A stretch of DNA of 30,472 nucleotides, from NCBI GenBank assembly GCA_034430275.1, contig DAOUEW010000426.1, positions 1 through 30,472 of the forward strand, read 5' to 3'. The position numbers and the translations under genes are program-made. Position 1 is the stretch's first letter. Every line of letters starts with the position of its first letter. The notes beneath the pieces were generated by a model. The model made no database searches, was not told the DNA's origin, and worked only from the letters and a program-made list of their open reading frames with translations. Shown here piece by piece: positions 5,405-13,130 of this stretch. This DNA comes from JAUVXJ01 sp034430275 (lineage in GTDB: Bacteria > Chloroflexota > Anaerolineae > UBA7937 > B3-Chlor).

Positions 5405-8209
5405 ATGCCTGGATACAACGGCACCCCAAGACCACACACGACCTACTCCCCACCCATGCGCCAACCCCGAGGCAGCCGCAGACTGGCTGGCCTGTTCATC
5501 CAGGGCCTGTTCGTGGTCATCCTGATCGCCCTGTTCCTGTTCTTCGTAGGTCTGATCGGAGCCACCACGGTGTACGCTTACTATGCCCTCACCTTGCCTC
5601 CCGCCGAGGAGTTGGGCGCGCGCAGCCTTTTCATGAGCACCAAGATCTACGACCGCAACGGTGTGCTACTCTACGAGGTCTTCGACGCCAGCGCTGGCAG
5701 GCGCACGGTTGTGCCCCTGGAAGACATACCCGAGCATCTGGTACACGCCACAGTCGCCACCGAGGACAAAACCTTCTACAGCAATCCTGGCTTCGATCCT
5801 TTCGCTATCGCCAGGTCATTGTGGCTCAACTTCTCCGAAGGCGAGATCGTGTCAGGAGCCAGCACTATCACCCAGCAACTGGTGAAGACCATCTTCCTGT
5901 CCCCCGAGCAGACCTATACACGAAAGATTCAGGAAGCCGTGCTGGCCCAAGAGATCACTCGAAGATACACCAAGGATCAGATACTGGAGATCTATCTCAA
6001 CGAGATCTACTACGGGAACATGGCCTATGGCATAGAGGCTGCCGCCGAGACTTATTTCGGGAAGCAGGCAAGGGATCTGACGTTGGCAGAGGCTTCCCTC
6101 CTGGCCGGCCTTCCTCAATCGCCATCCATCTACGATCCCTACACCAATCTTGAAGGGGCCAAGCGGCGCCAGGAGGTGGTGCTCAACCTGATGGCCAAGG
6201 AAGGCTACATCACCTGGTCGGAGGCAAACGAAGCCTGGTCCCAAGAGCTGGATTTCACCCCGCTGCGCGTGGATATGAGAGCCCCCCACTTCGTGGTCTA
6301 CGTGCAGAAGCTTCTGGAGGAGAAGTACGGCACGGAGATGGTGTATCGGGGCGGCCTGCGAGTCCACACGACGCTGGACCTGGAGATGCAGGCGATAGCG
6401 CAAGAAGTGGCGCGCGAGCGCATCGCGGAGTTGGCCGATAGACAAGTGAGCAACGCAACCGTGGTTTCCGTGGTGCCCCAGAGCGGCGAGATCCTCGTCA
6501 TGTTGGGGAGCATCGACTTCTGGAACGAGGAGATAGATGGCCAGGTCAACGTCGCACTAGCCTTACGCCAGCCAGGATCCTCCATCAAACCTGTCAACTA
6601 CTTGGCCGCGTTCGAAAAAGGCTGGACGGCTGCAACCCTCATCATGGACGTCCAAACGGAGTTCCCGAATCCGACCGGGCCCTCCTACATTCCCAAGAAC
6701 TATGACGGCAAAGAGCACGGGCCGGTCCTGGTCCGCCAGGCACTGGCTTGCTCCTACAATATCCCTGCGGTGAAGACGCTCCAGTTCGTGGGTGTCCCTG
6801 ACATGATCGCCATGGCCCAACGTCTGGGCATCAATACCTTCACCGACCCCGAGCGTTATGGTCTCTCCCTTACCCTTGGTGGGGGAGAGGTCATGCTTCT
6901 GGAGCATACCGGAGCGTACGCGGTGTTCGCCAATGGGGGAGTCCGCATTCCACCGGTGGCCATCCTGAAGATCGAGGACAGCCAGGGCGAAGTGATCGAG
7001 GAGTATGCACCGCCTGAGGGGGAACAGGTCATCTCTCCTCAACACGCCTATCTGATGACCAGCATCCTCTCCGACAACGAGGCGCGCACGCCGGCCTTTG
7101 GCTCCGACAACCCGCTGCACCTGTCCAGGCCGGCTGCAGCCAAGACGGGCACCACCGACGACTGGAAGGATAGCTGGACCGTGGGCTACACTCCCGATCT
7201 GGTCACCGGGGTGTGGGTGGGGAACAGCGACAACACGCCCATGGATCACGTGGTCGGTTCGACCGGGGCCGGTCACATCTGGCATGACTTCATGGAGCGA
7301 GTCCTCGCCGATACGCCGTCGAGAGACTTCCCCGTGCCCTCGGGTCTCGTGACCGCCAGAATATGCTCTCGATCGGGCCTGGCGCCGACCGATCTCTGCC
7401 CCGAAACGAGAATGGAGATCTTCGTGGACGGGACCGCCCCCACCGAGCCAGACAACATCTATCAGAAGATCGGTATCTGCACGGTCTCCGGGCATCGGGC
7501 AACCGAGTTCTGTCCTCCGGAGCTGGTTGAGGAGAGGGTCTTCGAGGTCTATCCAGACGAGTACCGAGCATGGGCCGAACGAGCAGGGATATCACAGCCC
7601 CCCACCGAGGAGTGTGAAGTTCATTCTTATGCCGCCATGGTGGAGCTGGCCTCGCCCGAGACTGGGCAGGAGGTAGAGGGCACAGTACGGGTCCGGGGCA
7701 CAGCGGATATCTCGGACTTCTCGCACTTCGTCGTGGAATATGGAATCGGTCCCGATCCCATCGGCTGGGGAGTGGTCGCCGGACCTCAATACGAGCCCGT
7801 GCACGACGGACTCCTGGCGCGCTGGCGAACGCAGGACCTGGAAAACGGCCTTCACTCCCTACGGATCGTCGTCTTCGATCAACATGGTCACAGCGCTGAG
7901 GCAAGGGTTCAGGTGTTCGTGAACAACCGGGCGCCCAGCCCCACCTCGACACCAGTATCGACCTCCACTGCCGTGCCGACGGCGATCCCGTCCCACACGC
8001 CTACTTCCACGAGCACTACCACCCCCACAACCTCACCGCCGACCAGTACACCGACCACTGCGGCCACAGCGACGCCCAGCCACACTCCGAGCTCGACGCC
8101 TACGAGCGCACCCAGCCCAAGCCCCACTGCAACCCTGACTCCCACCCCCTCTGCTACCCCAAGCGCGGAACCTGTGGATCCGACGCCGGAGCCTGACTCA
8201 TCTCCTTGA
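5405..8209 (+). CDS. Class A penicillin-binding protein (PBP1A type) with Ig-like domain and Thr/Pro tail
   Basis: This 934-residue bifunctional enzyme polymerises glycan strands from lipid II and cross-links them outside the membrane. A cytoplasmic N-terminus is followed by one membrane anchor (about 29-60). The GT51 glycosyltransferase domain shows ATEDKTF with catalytic Glu120, GASTITQQLVK and RKIQEAVLAQEI. The transpeptidase domain has SSIK (Ser392-Lys395), SYN (450-452) and KTG (580-582), all intact. Cys-containing linkers follow (ICSRSGLAPTDLCP, ICTVSGHRATEFCP). Then comes an Ig-like beta domain (about 738-838) and a 95-residue Thr/Ser/Pro tail, a style common in Chloroflexota. The ribosome site is weak (GGGAGG is about 21 bases upstream), so the start is less certain; in-frame Met18 is an alternative. 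Confidence 0.93.
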   Translation: MPGYNGTPRPHTTYSPPMRQPRGSRRLAGLFIQGLFVVILIALFLFFVGLIGATTVYAYYALTLPPAEELGARSLFMSTKIYDRNGVLLYEVFDASAGRRTVVPLEDIPEHLVHATVATEDKTFYSNPGFDPFAIARSLWLNFSEGEIVSGASTITQQLVKTIFLSPEQTYTRKIQEAVLAQEITRRYTKDQILEIYLNEIYYGNMAYGIEAAAETYFGKQARDLTLAEASLLAGLPQSPSIYDPYTNLEGAKRRQEVVLNLMAKEGYITWSEANEAWSQELDFTPLRVDMRAPHFVVYVQKLLEEKYGTEMVYRGGLRVHTTLDLEMQAIAQEVARERIAELADRQVSNATVVSVVPQSGEILVMLGSIDFWNEEIDGQVNVALALRQPGSSIKPVNYLAAFEKGWTAATLIMDVQTEFPNPTGPSYIPKNYDGKEHGPVLVRQALACSYNIPAVKTLQFVGVPDMIAMAQRLGINTFTDPERYGLSLTLGGGEVMLLEHTGAYAVFANGGVRIPPVAILKIEDSQGEVIEEYAPPEGEQVISPQHAYLMTSILSDNEARTPAFGSDNPLHLSRPAAAKTGTTDDWKDSWTVGYTPDLVTGVWVGNSDNTPMDHVVGSTGAGHIWHDFMERVLADTPSRDFPVPSGLVTARICSRSGLAPTDLCPETRMEIFVDGTAPTEPDNIYQKIGICTVSGHRATEFCPPELVEERVFEVYPDEYRAWAERAGISQPPTEECEVHSYAAMVELASPETGQEVEGTVRVRGTADISDFSHFVVEYGIGPDPIGWGVVAGPQYEPVHDGLLARWRTQDLENGLHSLRIVVFDQHGHSAEARVQVFVNNRAPSPTSTPVSTSTAVPTAIPSHTPTSTSTTTPTTSPPTSTPTTAATATPSHTPSSTPTSAPSPSPTATLTPTPSATPSAEPVDPTPEPDSSP

Positions 8210-8717
8210 GCAGTGCGGGTTCTATCCCCCCTTTCGCCTCCCGCAACAACCGTGATTCCGAAAAGAAGGGTGTGCCAGAGGGCTCGCACGAATGTAAGTG
8301 CCAGCCCACTACGTTCGGAATTCTACTGGATCCCTGGACTGCGGCGGGTAAAACAGAAACCTCAGTTGCCGGCTCCCTGTGGACTCTTCCATAATCCGCC
8401 GCTGCTGGCAGTGGACAGATAAGGTACACTTCGCCATACTGTTGATTGAAGAGACAGAGGCTCCGGCGTTCGTCTCAGAGGCGCACAATCGTAGTTTCCT
8501 CGCACGACCCACTACCGTATTCCAGTCTGCGCTCACCAGGTCTGCCTTTTGCGGAGAAGCCCCTGATAGGGGGAAGGCCGCGCGCGAGCAGGCAGCGCTG
8601 GGGTTCTTGATTCTCGAAAGACCTTGGGGAGAGCGGACCCAGTGGACAACCTCCGCGATGCGTACCGCGGTCGCGCGAGACGCAGGCGTGCGGGCTGATT
8701 ACGTGAGGGGGCAGGTC
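8210..8717. other. 508-base intergenic region with weak promoter candidates
   Basis: No convincing gene is seen. A frame from 8379 runs into the DNA-binding gene, but its N-terminal part has no recognisable domain. A TGCGGG/CCCGCA inverted repeat (8214-8219 and 8240-8245) follows the PBP stop but has a 20-base loop and no T tract. Two weak plus-strand promoter candidates are TGGACA (8412-8417) with CATACT (8435-8440), spacer 17, and TTGCCG (8366-8371) with CATAAT (8390-8395), spacer 18. A long leader for the downstream regulator gene is possible. Confidence 0.3.
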
Positions 8718-9092
8718 ATGCAACTCTATCGAGTCGGCCAAGTCGCCGAGATGCTGGACGTTCACCCCAACACGGTGCGCAAGTGGGTGAAGGCAGGTAT
8801 TCTACAGCCTGTCAAGCTGCCGGGAAGCAGCTACAACCGTTTCACCGCACAAGAGATAGACCGGCTCCGGACTCGGATGGGACTCCGTGGCGATAACTCG
8901 GTACGTCTCTATCGCGTGGGCCAGGTAGCCAGCATGTTCGGAGTCCACCCCAATACCATCCGTAAGTGGGTGAGAACGGACATCCTGCGGTCCGTCAAGC
9001 TCCCTGGCAGTGAGTTCAACCGCTTCACTCGTCAGGAGTTGAACCGTCTCCGCGAGACGATGGGGCTGCCCCTGGTTCAAGACCAGGCATAG
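8718..9092 (+). CDS. Tandem double MerR/BldC-like DNA-binding protein
   Basis: The product is 124 residues and consists almost only of two copies of a winged helix-turn-helix of the MerR/excisionase type (residues 3-56 and 64-117) joined by a seven-residue linker. Each copy reads LYRVGQVA, then VHPNT.RKWV (recognition helix), a VKLPGS turn, and NRFT.QE (wing and closing helix). No ligand or dimerisation domain follows. BldC of Streptomyces is a single such domain that binds direct repeats head-to-tail, so this fusion may be a covalent dimer with that mode of binding; this is inference. The start ATG at 8718 has AGGGGG seven bases upstream; an ATG at 8658 would add 20 residues without a recognised domain. 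The stop is 13 bases from the end of the convergent baeRF gene. Confidence 0.85.
   Translation: MQLYRVGQVAEMLDVHPNTVRKWVKAGILQPVKLPGSSYNRFTAQEIDRLRTRMGLRGDNSVRLYRVGQVASMFGVHPNTIRKWVRTDILRSVKLPGSEFNRFTRQELNRLRETMGLPLVQDQA
8724..9068 (+). repeat. Internal 162-bp duplication coding two HTH domains
   Basis: Bases 8724-8885 and 8907-9068 encode two 54-residue domains that match at about 38 of 54 positions. The DNA copies have drifted at many third positions, so the duplication is old and both copies are held by selection. The second copy is more basic in the region after the recognition helix (WVRTDILRS instead of WVKAGILQP). Confidence 0.85.
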
Positions 9093-9105
9093 GTCACGGA
9101 GCCTC

Positions 9106-10230
9106 CTAGTCCGCGAACCTCAACAGGGCGCCAATGCCACCCAGTTCAGCAAGGCGCTCGCGGTTCTCACCACCGACAACGGCGATCTCACAGTTCCGCA
9201 GGAACGCCTCCGTAACCACGTGCTCCACTATGTCCTCCAGATGCTCTGTCTCCCCGCCGCAGAATGGACAAGGACTGGTCACGGATAGAAGTCCGCAGGC
9301 CTTGCAGCGCTCCCCAGGGGCAACGAAGTCGTCGTTCACTAGCAGCCTGAGCACTTGCCCTTTCTGCAACGCGTGAAGGGTATCCTCCAAACCAGCGGCG
9401 CCAAGGTTCCCAGTATGTACTTCGGCCCGGAGACTGGCGAGACTGTCTCCGTGCCGCTCCTCCGTGAGTTCGCGCACCGCCCTCATGGTTTGCTCTCCTA
9501 CCTCCACGGCTGAGCTCACCATTTCCATGGGAAACGTGCCAGCCAACCTCTCCTTCAAATACTGGTGCAGACGCTCGACGAACTCACTGACTACCTCGTC
9601 GGTGCCGGCAACGAACAACTGGTCGAAGCCCTCCGACTGGAAGAGCGAGAAGGTCTCATCGGCGGTCTCCTTCAAATGTCGCATGACTCGGTCGTCGTGA
9701 TGGCGTTGATAGCGCGCCTGGGCCCACCCTCCCTGGTCGTGTCTGCCTGGCACCTCGCCAAGCACCTCTGGCCGCTCCTCCACGCCAGCAGGATCCACCA
9801 AGAAGATGCGCGCCCTTCCTTTTCCTACCAGCACCGTGCAATAGCGCTGATAACGATTCATGAACTCGATCATGGGCCTCATGCGAATGACGTGATCTAT
9901 CGCCAGGAGGGGGCCTATTCTGTCCGGTAAGCGAAACACCTGCCAGAGGCCGGTGGCGGAACACGCGTAGACAGCGAGTCCTCCGCTCCCGACAACCATC
10001 TCCTCTGTCGTTAGCCTCTCAATGCGGGCAAGATCATCCGACACGGACTTGAGTTGGGTACCTGTCCAGTCCTCGCGATCGGCTTGAGCCTCGGTGATAA
10101 TGTTTTTCAGCCTGATTTGGCTCCCCTCTTCTGTCGGTTCGCCCTTCTCCAACGGAAAGTAGAAGCTGCAGATCAGATTCTCTTCGTCCCGATAGCCAGA
10201 CAGCTCCCTCAGTTCCTGCTTGTCAAACAT
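9106..10230 (-). CDS. Bacterial eRF1-like protein (baeRF family 10 type)
   Basis: The 374-residue product resembles the bacterial homologues of archaeal/eukaryotic peptide-release factor 1. A middle domain with an RNase H-like fold (LVGKGRARIFLVDPAG, about 134-149) leads into a GGWAQARYQRHH loop at the place where eRF1 carries its GGQ loop. The C-terminal L7Ae-like domain ends in GGIGALLRF, like eRF1 domain 3, and carries a CKAC...CPFC zinc ribbon. The GGQ glutamine is not visible as such, so a peptide-release reaction cannot be assumed; roles in ribosome rescue or binding are proposed for the group. GGAGG lies seven bases before the ATG. It is the last gene of the rho-led operon, 15 bases after the AmrS gene. 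Confidence 0.75.
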   Translation of the reverse strand: MFDKQELRELSGYRDEENLICSFYFPLEKGEPTEEGSQIRLKNIITEAQADREDWTGTQLKSVSDDLARIERLTTEEMVVGSGGLAVYACSATGLWQVFRLPDRIGPLLAIDHVIRMRPMIEFMNRYQRYCTVLVGKGRARIFLVDPAGVEERPEVLGEVPGRHDQGGWAQARYQRHHDDRVMRHLKETADETFSLFQSEGFDQLFVAGTDEVVSEFVERLHQYLKERLAGTFPMEMVSSAVEVGEQTMRAVRELTEERHGDSLASLRAEVHTGNLGAAGLEDTLHALQKGQVLRLLVNDDFVAPGERCKACGLLSVTSPCPFCGGETEHLEDIVEHVVTEAFLRNCEIAVVGGENRERLAELGGIGALLRFAD

Positions 10231-10245
10231 GCCTGTACCTCCGTC

Positions 10246-11256
10246 TTATCTGCGGACCACCGCAAGTTCTTGTCCACAGGAAGCACATCTGTTGCCGTCA
10301 AGGTTGAGGGTCGTATCATAGCCAACTCTGCCAATAGCCACCGCTCCACACGAGGGGCAAAACGTATTCTCGTACCTGTTGCCTCGCACGTTCCCTACGT
10401 AGACGTACCTCAGTCCCGCTTGGGCACCGATCTCGGCCGCCCTGTGCATCGTGTCCCCAGGTGTTGGTGGCCGGTCCAGCATCCTGTATCGTGGCGTGAA
10501 TCGCGACACGTGCCAGGGGATATCGGGGCTTATTCCAGCGAGAAAGCGGGCGATCTGCGCCAGTTCGTCGTCGCTATCATTGAGCCCTGGGATGAGCAGG
10601 GTCGTCACCTCCACCCACACGCCACGCTCATGCATAGCCTGGATGGTCTCCAGCACCGGCTCCAGCCTGGCCCCGCACATCCGGCGGTAGAATCCATCGT
10701 CGAAGCTCTTCAAGTCCACGTTGGCCGCGTCTAGATAGCGCTCGATCTCCTTCAGGGCCTCCAGTGTCATGTACCCATTGGTGACGAAGATGTTCTTGAT
10801 GCCCTCCCCCTGGGCCAGTTTGGCCGTGTCGTAGGCATATTCGAAGAAGACGGTGGGCTCCGTGTAGGTGTAGGCGATGGAGTCGCAGGCGTAGCTCTTG
10901 GCAGCGCGCACCACGTGCTCAGGGAGCAACTCCTCCCCCCTCAGGGCCAGGCCCTCCCTGGGCGCCTGGGAGATTTCGGCGTTCTGGCAGAAGCGGCAGT
11001 GGAAGTTGCACCCCACCGTGGCGATAGAGAAACTGCGGGTCCCGGGCAAGAAGTTGTAGATGGGCTTCTTCTCTATGGGATCTACGTGAGCCGCGATGGC
11101 ATCCGCATAGACCAGAGTATAGAGTGTTCCGTCTTCATTCTCACGAACACCACAAATCCCTCTTCGACCTGGCTTGATCGTGCAGCGATGGGCGCACAAG
11201 GAACAACGGACAAGACCACTCTCGAGCCTCTCATACAGCATAGCTTCTCTACGCAT
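10246..11256 (-). CDS. amrS: AmmeMemoRadiSam-system radical SAM enzyme
   Basis: The 336-residue enzyme belongs to the AmrS-type radical SAM family, which normally acts with Memo and AMMECR1 proteins in a system of unknown reaction. The 4Fe-4S triad is CNFHCRFC (Cys83, Cys87, Cys90). An N-terminal Cys cluster (CSLCAHRC, 18-25, and Cys35) matches the PflA-like leader of the family. Typical stretches are TYTEPTVFFEYAYD, FVTNGYMT, NVDLKSF and TTLLIPGLND. A C-terminal zinc ribbon (CPSC...CASC) closes the protein. The ATG overlaps the end of the DUF72 gene by eight bases and has GAGGAG five bases upstream. Memo and AMMECR1 genes are not in the window. Confidence 0.92.
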   Translation of the reverse strand: MRREAMLYERLESGLVRCSLCAHRCTIKPGRRGICGVRENEDGTLYTLVYADAIAAHVDPIEKKPIYNFLPGTRSFSIATVGCNFHCRFCQNAEISQAPREGLALRGEELLPEHVVRAAKSYACDSIAYTYTEPTVFFEYAYDTAKLAQGEGIKNIFVTNGYMTLEALKEIERYLDAANVDLKSFDDGFYRRMCGARLEPVLETIQAMHERGVWVEVTTLLIPGLNDSDDELAQIARFLAGISPDIPWHVSRFTPRYRMLDRPPTPGDTMHRAAEIGAQAGLRYVYVGNVRGNRYENTFCPSCGAVAIGRVGYDTTLNLDGNRCASCGQELAVVRR

Positions 11257-12001
11257 TGTCTCTCCTCATCAGCTCACCTACCAGCAATCTCAACCTCCAC
11301 GCGTTCTCCACGGCATAGGCCTCAGCGTCATTGTTGAAGTAGGCGAACGTCTCACACCCATCATCTCGGAGACGGCACACCTGCTCCGCCAGTTCGCGCA
11401 ACTGCCGCTCGTCGTACAACCCGCCGTACTTCACCCTGACGCCATGCATGCGCGCATAGAAGATGCGCCCTGTGACCACCGACGGGCAGGTGAACCCTGG
11501 CAGGCTAACGTAGCAGAAGCCTACGCCCCTATCCCTCAGCAGGTCCACAACCGGATCGACGTGCCAGCTCTGGTCTCGGAACTCGAAAACGTGCCGCAGA
11601 TCTCCCGGCAGGAGCTCCAGAAAGTCAGCCAGTCTGTCCACACTGCAGTGCCACTTTGGCGGCAACTGATACAGAATGGGCCCGAGTTTGTCCCCCAGCA
11701 GCCTGGCCCGTCCCAGAAACGTGTCCATCGACTCCTCGCAGTGGCGCAGCTTCTTGAGATGGGTGATGGTACGAGGCGCCTTCAGCGCGTACACGAACTC
11801 TGGCGGGCACTGCCTCCTCCAGCGGACGAAGGTCTTCTCCGAAGGTAGTCGATAGAAGGTGTAGTTGATCTCCACACTGGGGAAGTACTTCGTGTAGTGG
11901 GTGAACCACTCACGCTGAGGTAGGTCGGCAGGGTAGAAGAGGCCGTGCCAGTGCTTGTAACTCCAGCCCGATGTGCCGACGAAGAACCCGGCTCTCTTCA
12001 C
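11249..12001 (-). CDS. DUF72 (YecE-type) protein
   Basis: The 250-residue product has the DUF72 hallmarks: an N-terminal GTSGWSYKHW (9-18), then VEINYTFYRLPS, the KAPRTITH segment, LGPILYQLPPKW, FEFRDQSWH and a C-terminal YFNNDAEAYAVENA. The family folds as a TIM-like barrel and is widespread, but its reaction is unknown. The frame begins with GTG at 12001, with AGGGA directly before it, a weak ribosome site. It overlaps the AmrS start by eight bases, so the two are translationally coupled. The 51-base gap to the M23 gene holds no visible terminator. Confidence 0.9.
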   Translation of the reverse strand: MKRAGFFVGTSGWSYKHWHGLFYPADLPQREWFTHYTKYFPSVEINYTFYRLPSEKTFVRWRRQCPPEFVYALKAPRTITHLKKLRHCEESMDTFLGRARLLGDKLGPILYQLPPKWHCSVDRLADFLELLPGDLRHVFEFRDQSWHVDPVVDLLRDRGVGFCYVSLPGFTCPSVVTGRIFYARMHGVRVKYGGLYDERQLRELAEQVCRLRDDGCETFAYFNNDAEAYAVENAWRLRLLVGELMRRDNA

Positions 12002-12052
12002 TCCCTGGCCCCGTGGCCGTGAGACTGACGAGCCTCAGGCCTCTGTTCCGAA

Positions 12053-13102
12053 TCAGCCCCTCGGCAGGAACCCCAGAGGGTTGCGCTTCAAACCACCCTG
12101 TCGAATCTCGAAGTGTAGGTGGGGCCCTGTGGACCGACCCGTGCTCCCCATCAGTCCTATCAGGTGTCCGCGCTGCACCCCCTGCCCAGCTATGACTCTG
12201 ATCTCGCTGAGGTGCGCGTAGAGTGTCTCGAAGCCGTTACCGTGGTTGAGGATAATGTAATTGCCATATCCACCCATCCAGCCTGTGGCGGCAACGTAGC
12301 CGGTGTCCGCGGCGAAGATGGGCGTTCCCGTGGGTGCTCCAATATCTATCGCCTGGTGACCTGACCAGTATCCTTGAGTCAGATACCCGCTGGTAGGCCA
12401 CATGAAGTTGCCCGTGCCCAGAGGGGCGTCGGTCGGAGGCGGGGCGGTGGCTTGTACGTATCTGGGAACCACCGGTCTGGTGCCGCCAGGTATGACCAGG
12501 TGTTGGCCAACTTGCAGTTGGTATGGCTCGACCAGGTCGTTGTACTGGCACTCCACGATAACCATGGGGTCCACGCTGTACCGCTTGGCTATGCTCTCAA
12601 GAGTGTCCTCGGCTTTAACCTCGTGATAGGCGCCATCCTCCGGAAGGATGAAGAGCTGTTGACCAACAACTATGTAGTCCGGCCAGGTCTCCAGCTCTGG
12701 ATTGGACCACAGAATGGTCTCTGGTCGAAGGCCAAGACTATGGGCGATCTTGGAGACGTTGTCCCCAGACTGGACAACGTAGATCATAACCCCTTGACGT
12801 CCCCTCTCGGGAATGATGGTTATGGGTGCCGCGCCCCTGGTGAGGAAATCGGGGTCCTCCTGTTCGGAATTGCCCCAGGACACCAGGGTCGCCGGCTCAC
12901 GCCCGTCCAGATCGAGATGGAAGGCCTCGGCTTGGCGCAGCCTGTCGATGCCCAGCCCGCCGGTGGAGAGTACGAACGCAACGGACAGGACGATGGCCAA
13001 GTGAGAAGCGTAGCGAGGTACTACCAGTTCATCGCTCTTGAACGACTGGAGCACGGCTCTTGCGGTGTGGAGAATGGTATCTTTGGTGGACGGTTCTGTC
13101 AT
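12053..13102 (-). CDS. Membrane-anchored LysM-M23 peptidoglycan endopeptidase
   Basis: This 349-residue protein should cut peptidoglycan cross-bridges or stems outside the membrane. One N-terminal membrane segment (about 34-50) is followed by two LysM domains (about 107-153 and 158-205, each with the VxxGQ...ILP/VIP end), a Pro linker, and an M23 metallopeptidase domain. Zinc ligands are in place: His249 and Asp253 (HQAID), and His330 of HLHFE with His328, plus YAHL around His297. A degenerate, activator-type domain is therefore unlikely. The start ATG lacks a clear ribosome site. The gene lies 28 bases after rho, in the same operon. It is a plausible partner for cell-wall growth together with the PBP1A gene, though they are not adjacent. 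Confidence 0.9.
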   Translation of the reverse strand: MTEPSTKDTILHTARAVLQSFKSDELVVPRYASHLAIVLSVAFVLSTGGLGIDRLRQAEAFHLDLDGREPATLVSWGNSEQEDPDFLTRGAAPITIIPERGRQGVMIYVVQSGDNVSKIAHSLGLRPETILWSNPELETWPDYIVVGQQLFILPEDGAYHEVKAEDTLESIAKRYSVDPMVIVECQYNDLVEPYQLQVGQHLVIPGGTRPVVPRYVQATAPPPTDAPLGTGNFMWPTSGYLTQGYWSGHQAIDIGAPTGTPIFAADTGYVAATGWMGGYGNYIILNHGNGFETLYAHLSEIRVIAGQGVQRGHLIGLMGSTGRSTGPHLHFEIRQGGLKRNPLGFLPRG

Positions 13103-13130
13103 GGAGGGAATGTCGCGGCCTCGTCTGCGG

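Noticed and set aside
6563..7495. 310-aa antisense frame inside the PBP1A gene
   Set aside because: It lies opposite the transpeptidase motifs, which are clearly the coding sequence, and it lacks a recognisable fold or start signal.
7930..8200. Thr/Pro-coding repeats in PBP1A and the surface genes as CRISPR or phase-variable repeats
   Set aside because: The units are degenerate codon-level repeats without fixed period or spacers; they code linkers.
8146..8250. Possible tRNA 3' end (GCGGGTTCTATCCC followed by C-rich bases)
   Set aside because: The T loop lacks the purine after TTC, the T stem has a mismatch, and no complementary acceptor 5' strand lies upstream.
8330..8400. Possible tRNA(Sec) suggested by GGACTCTTCCA near selA
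   Set aside because: No matching 5' acceptor strand, no TCA anticodon arm and no long variable arm could be drawn.
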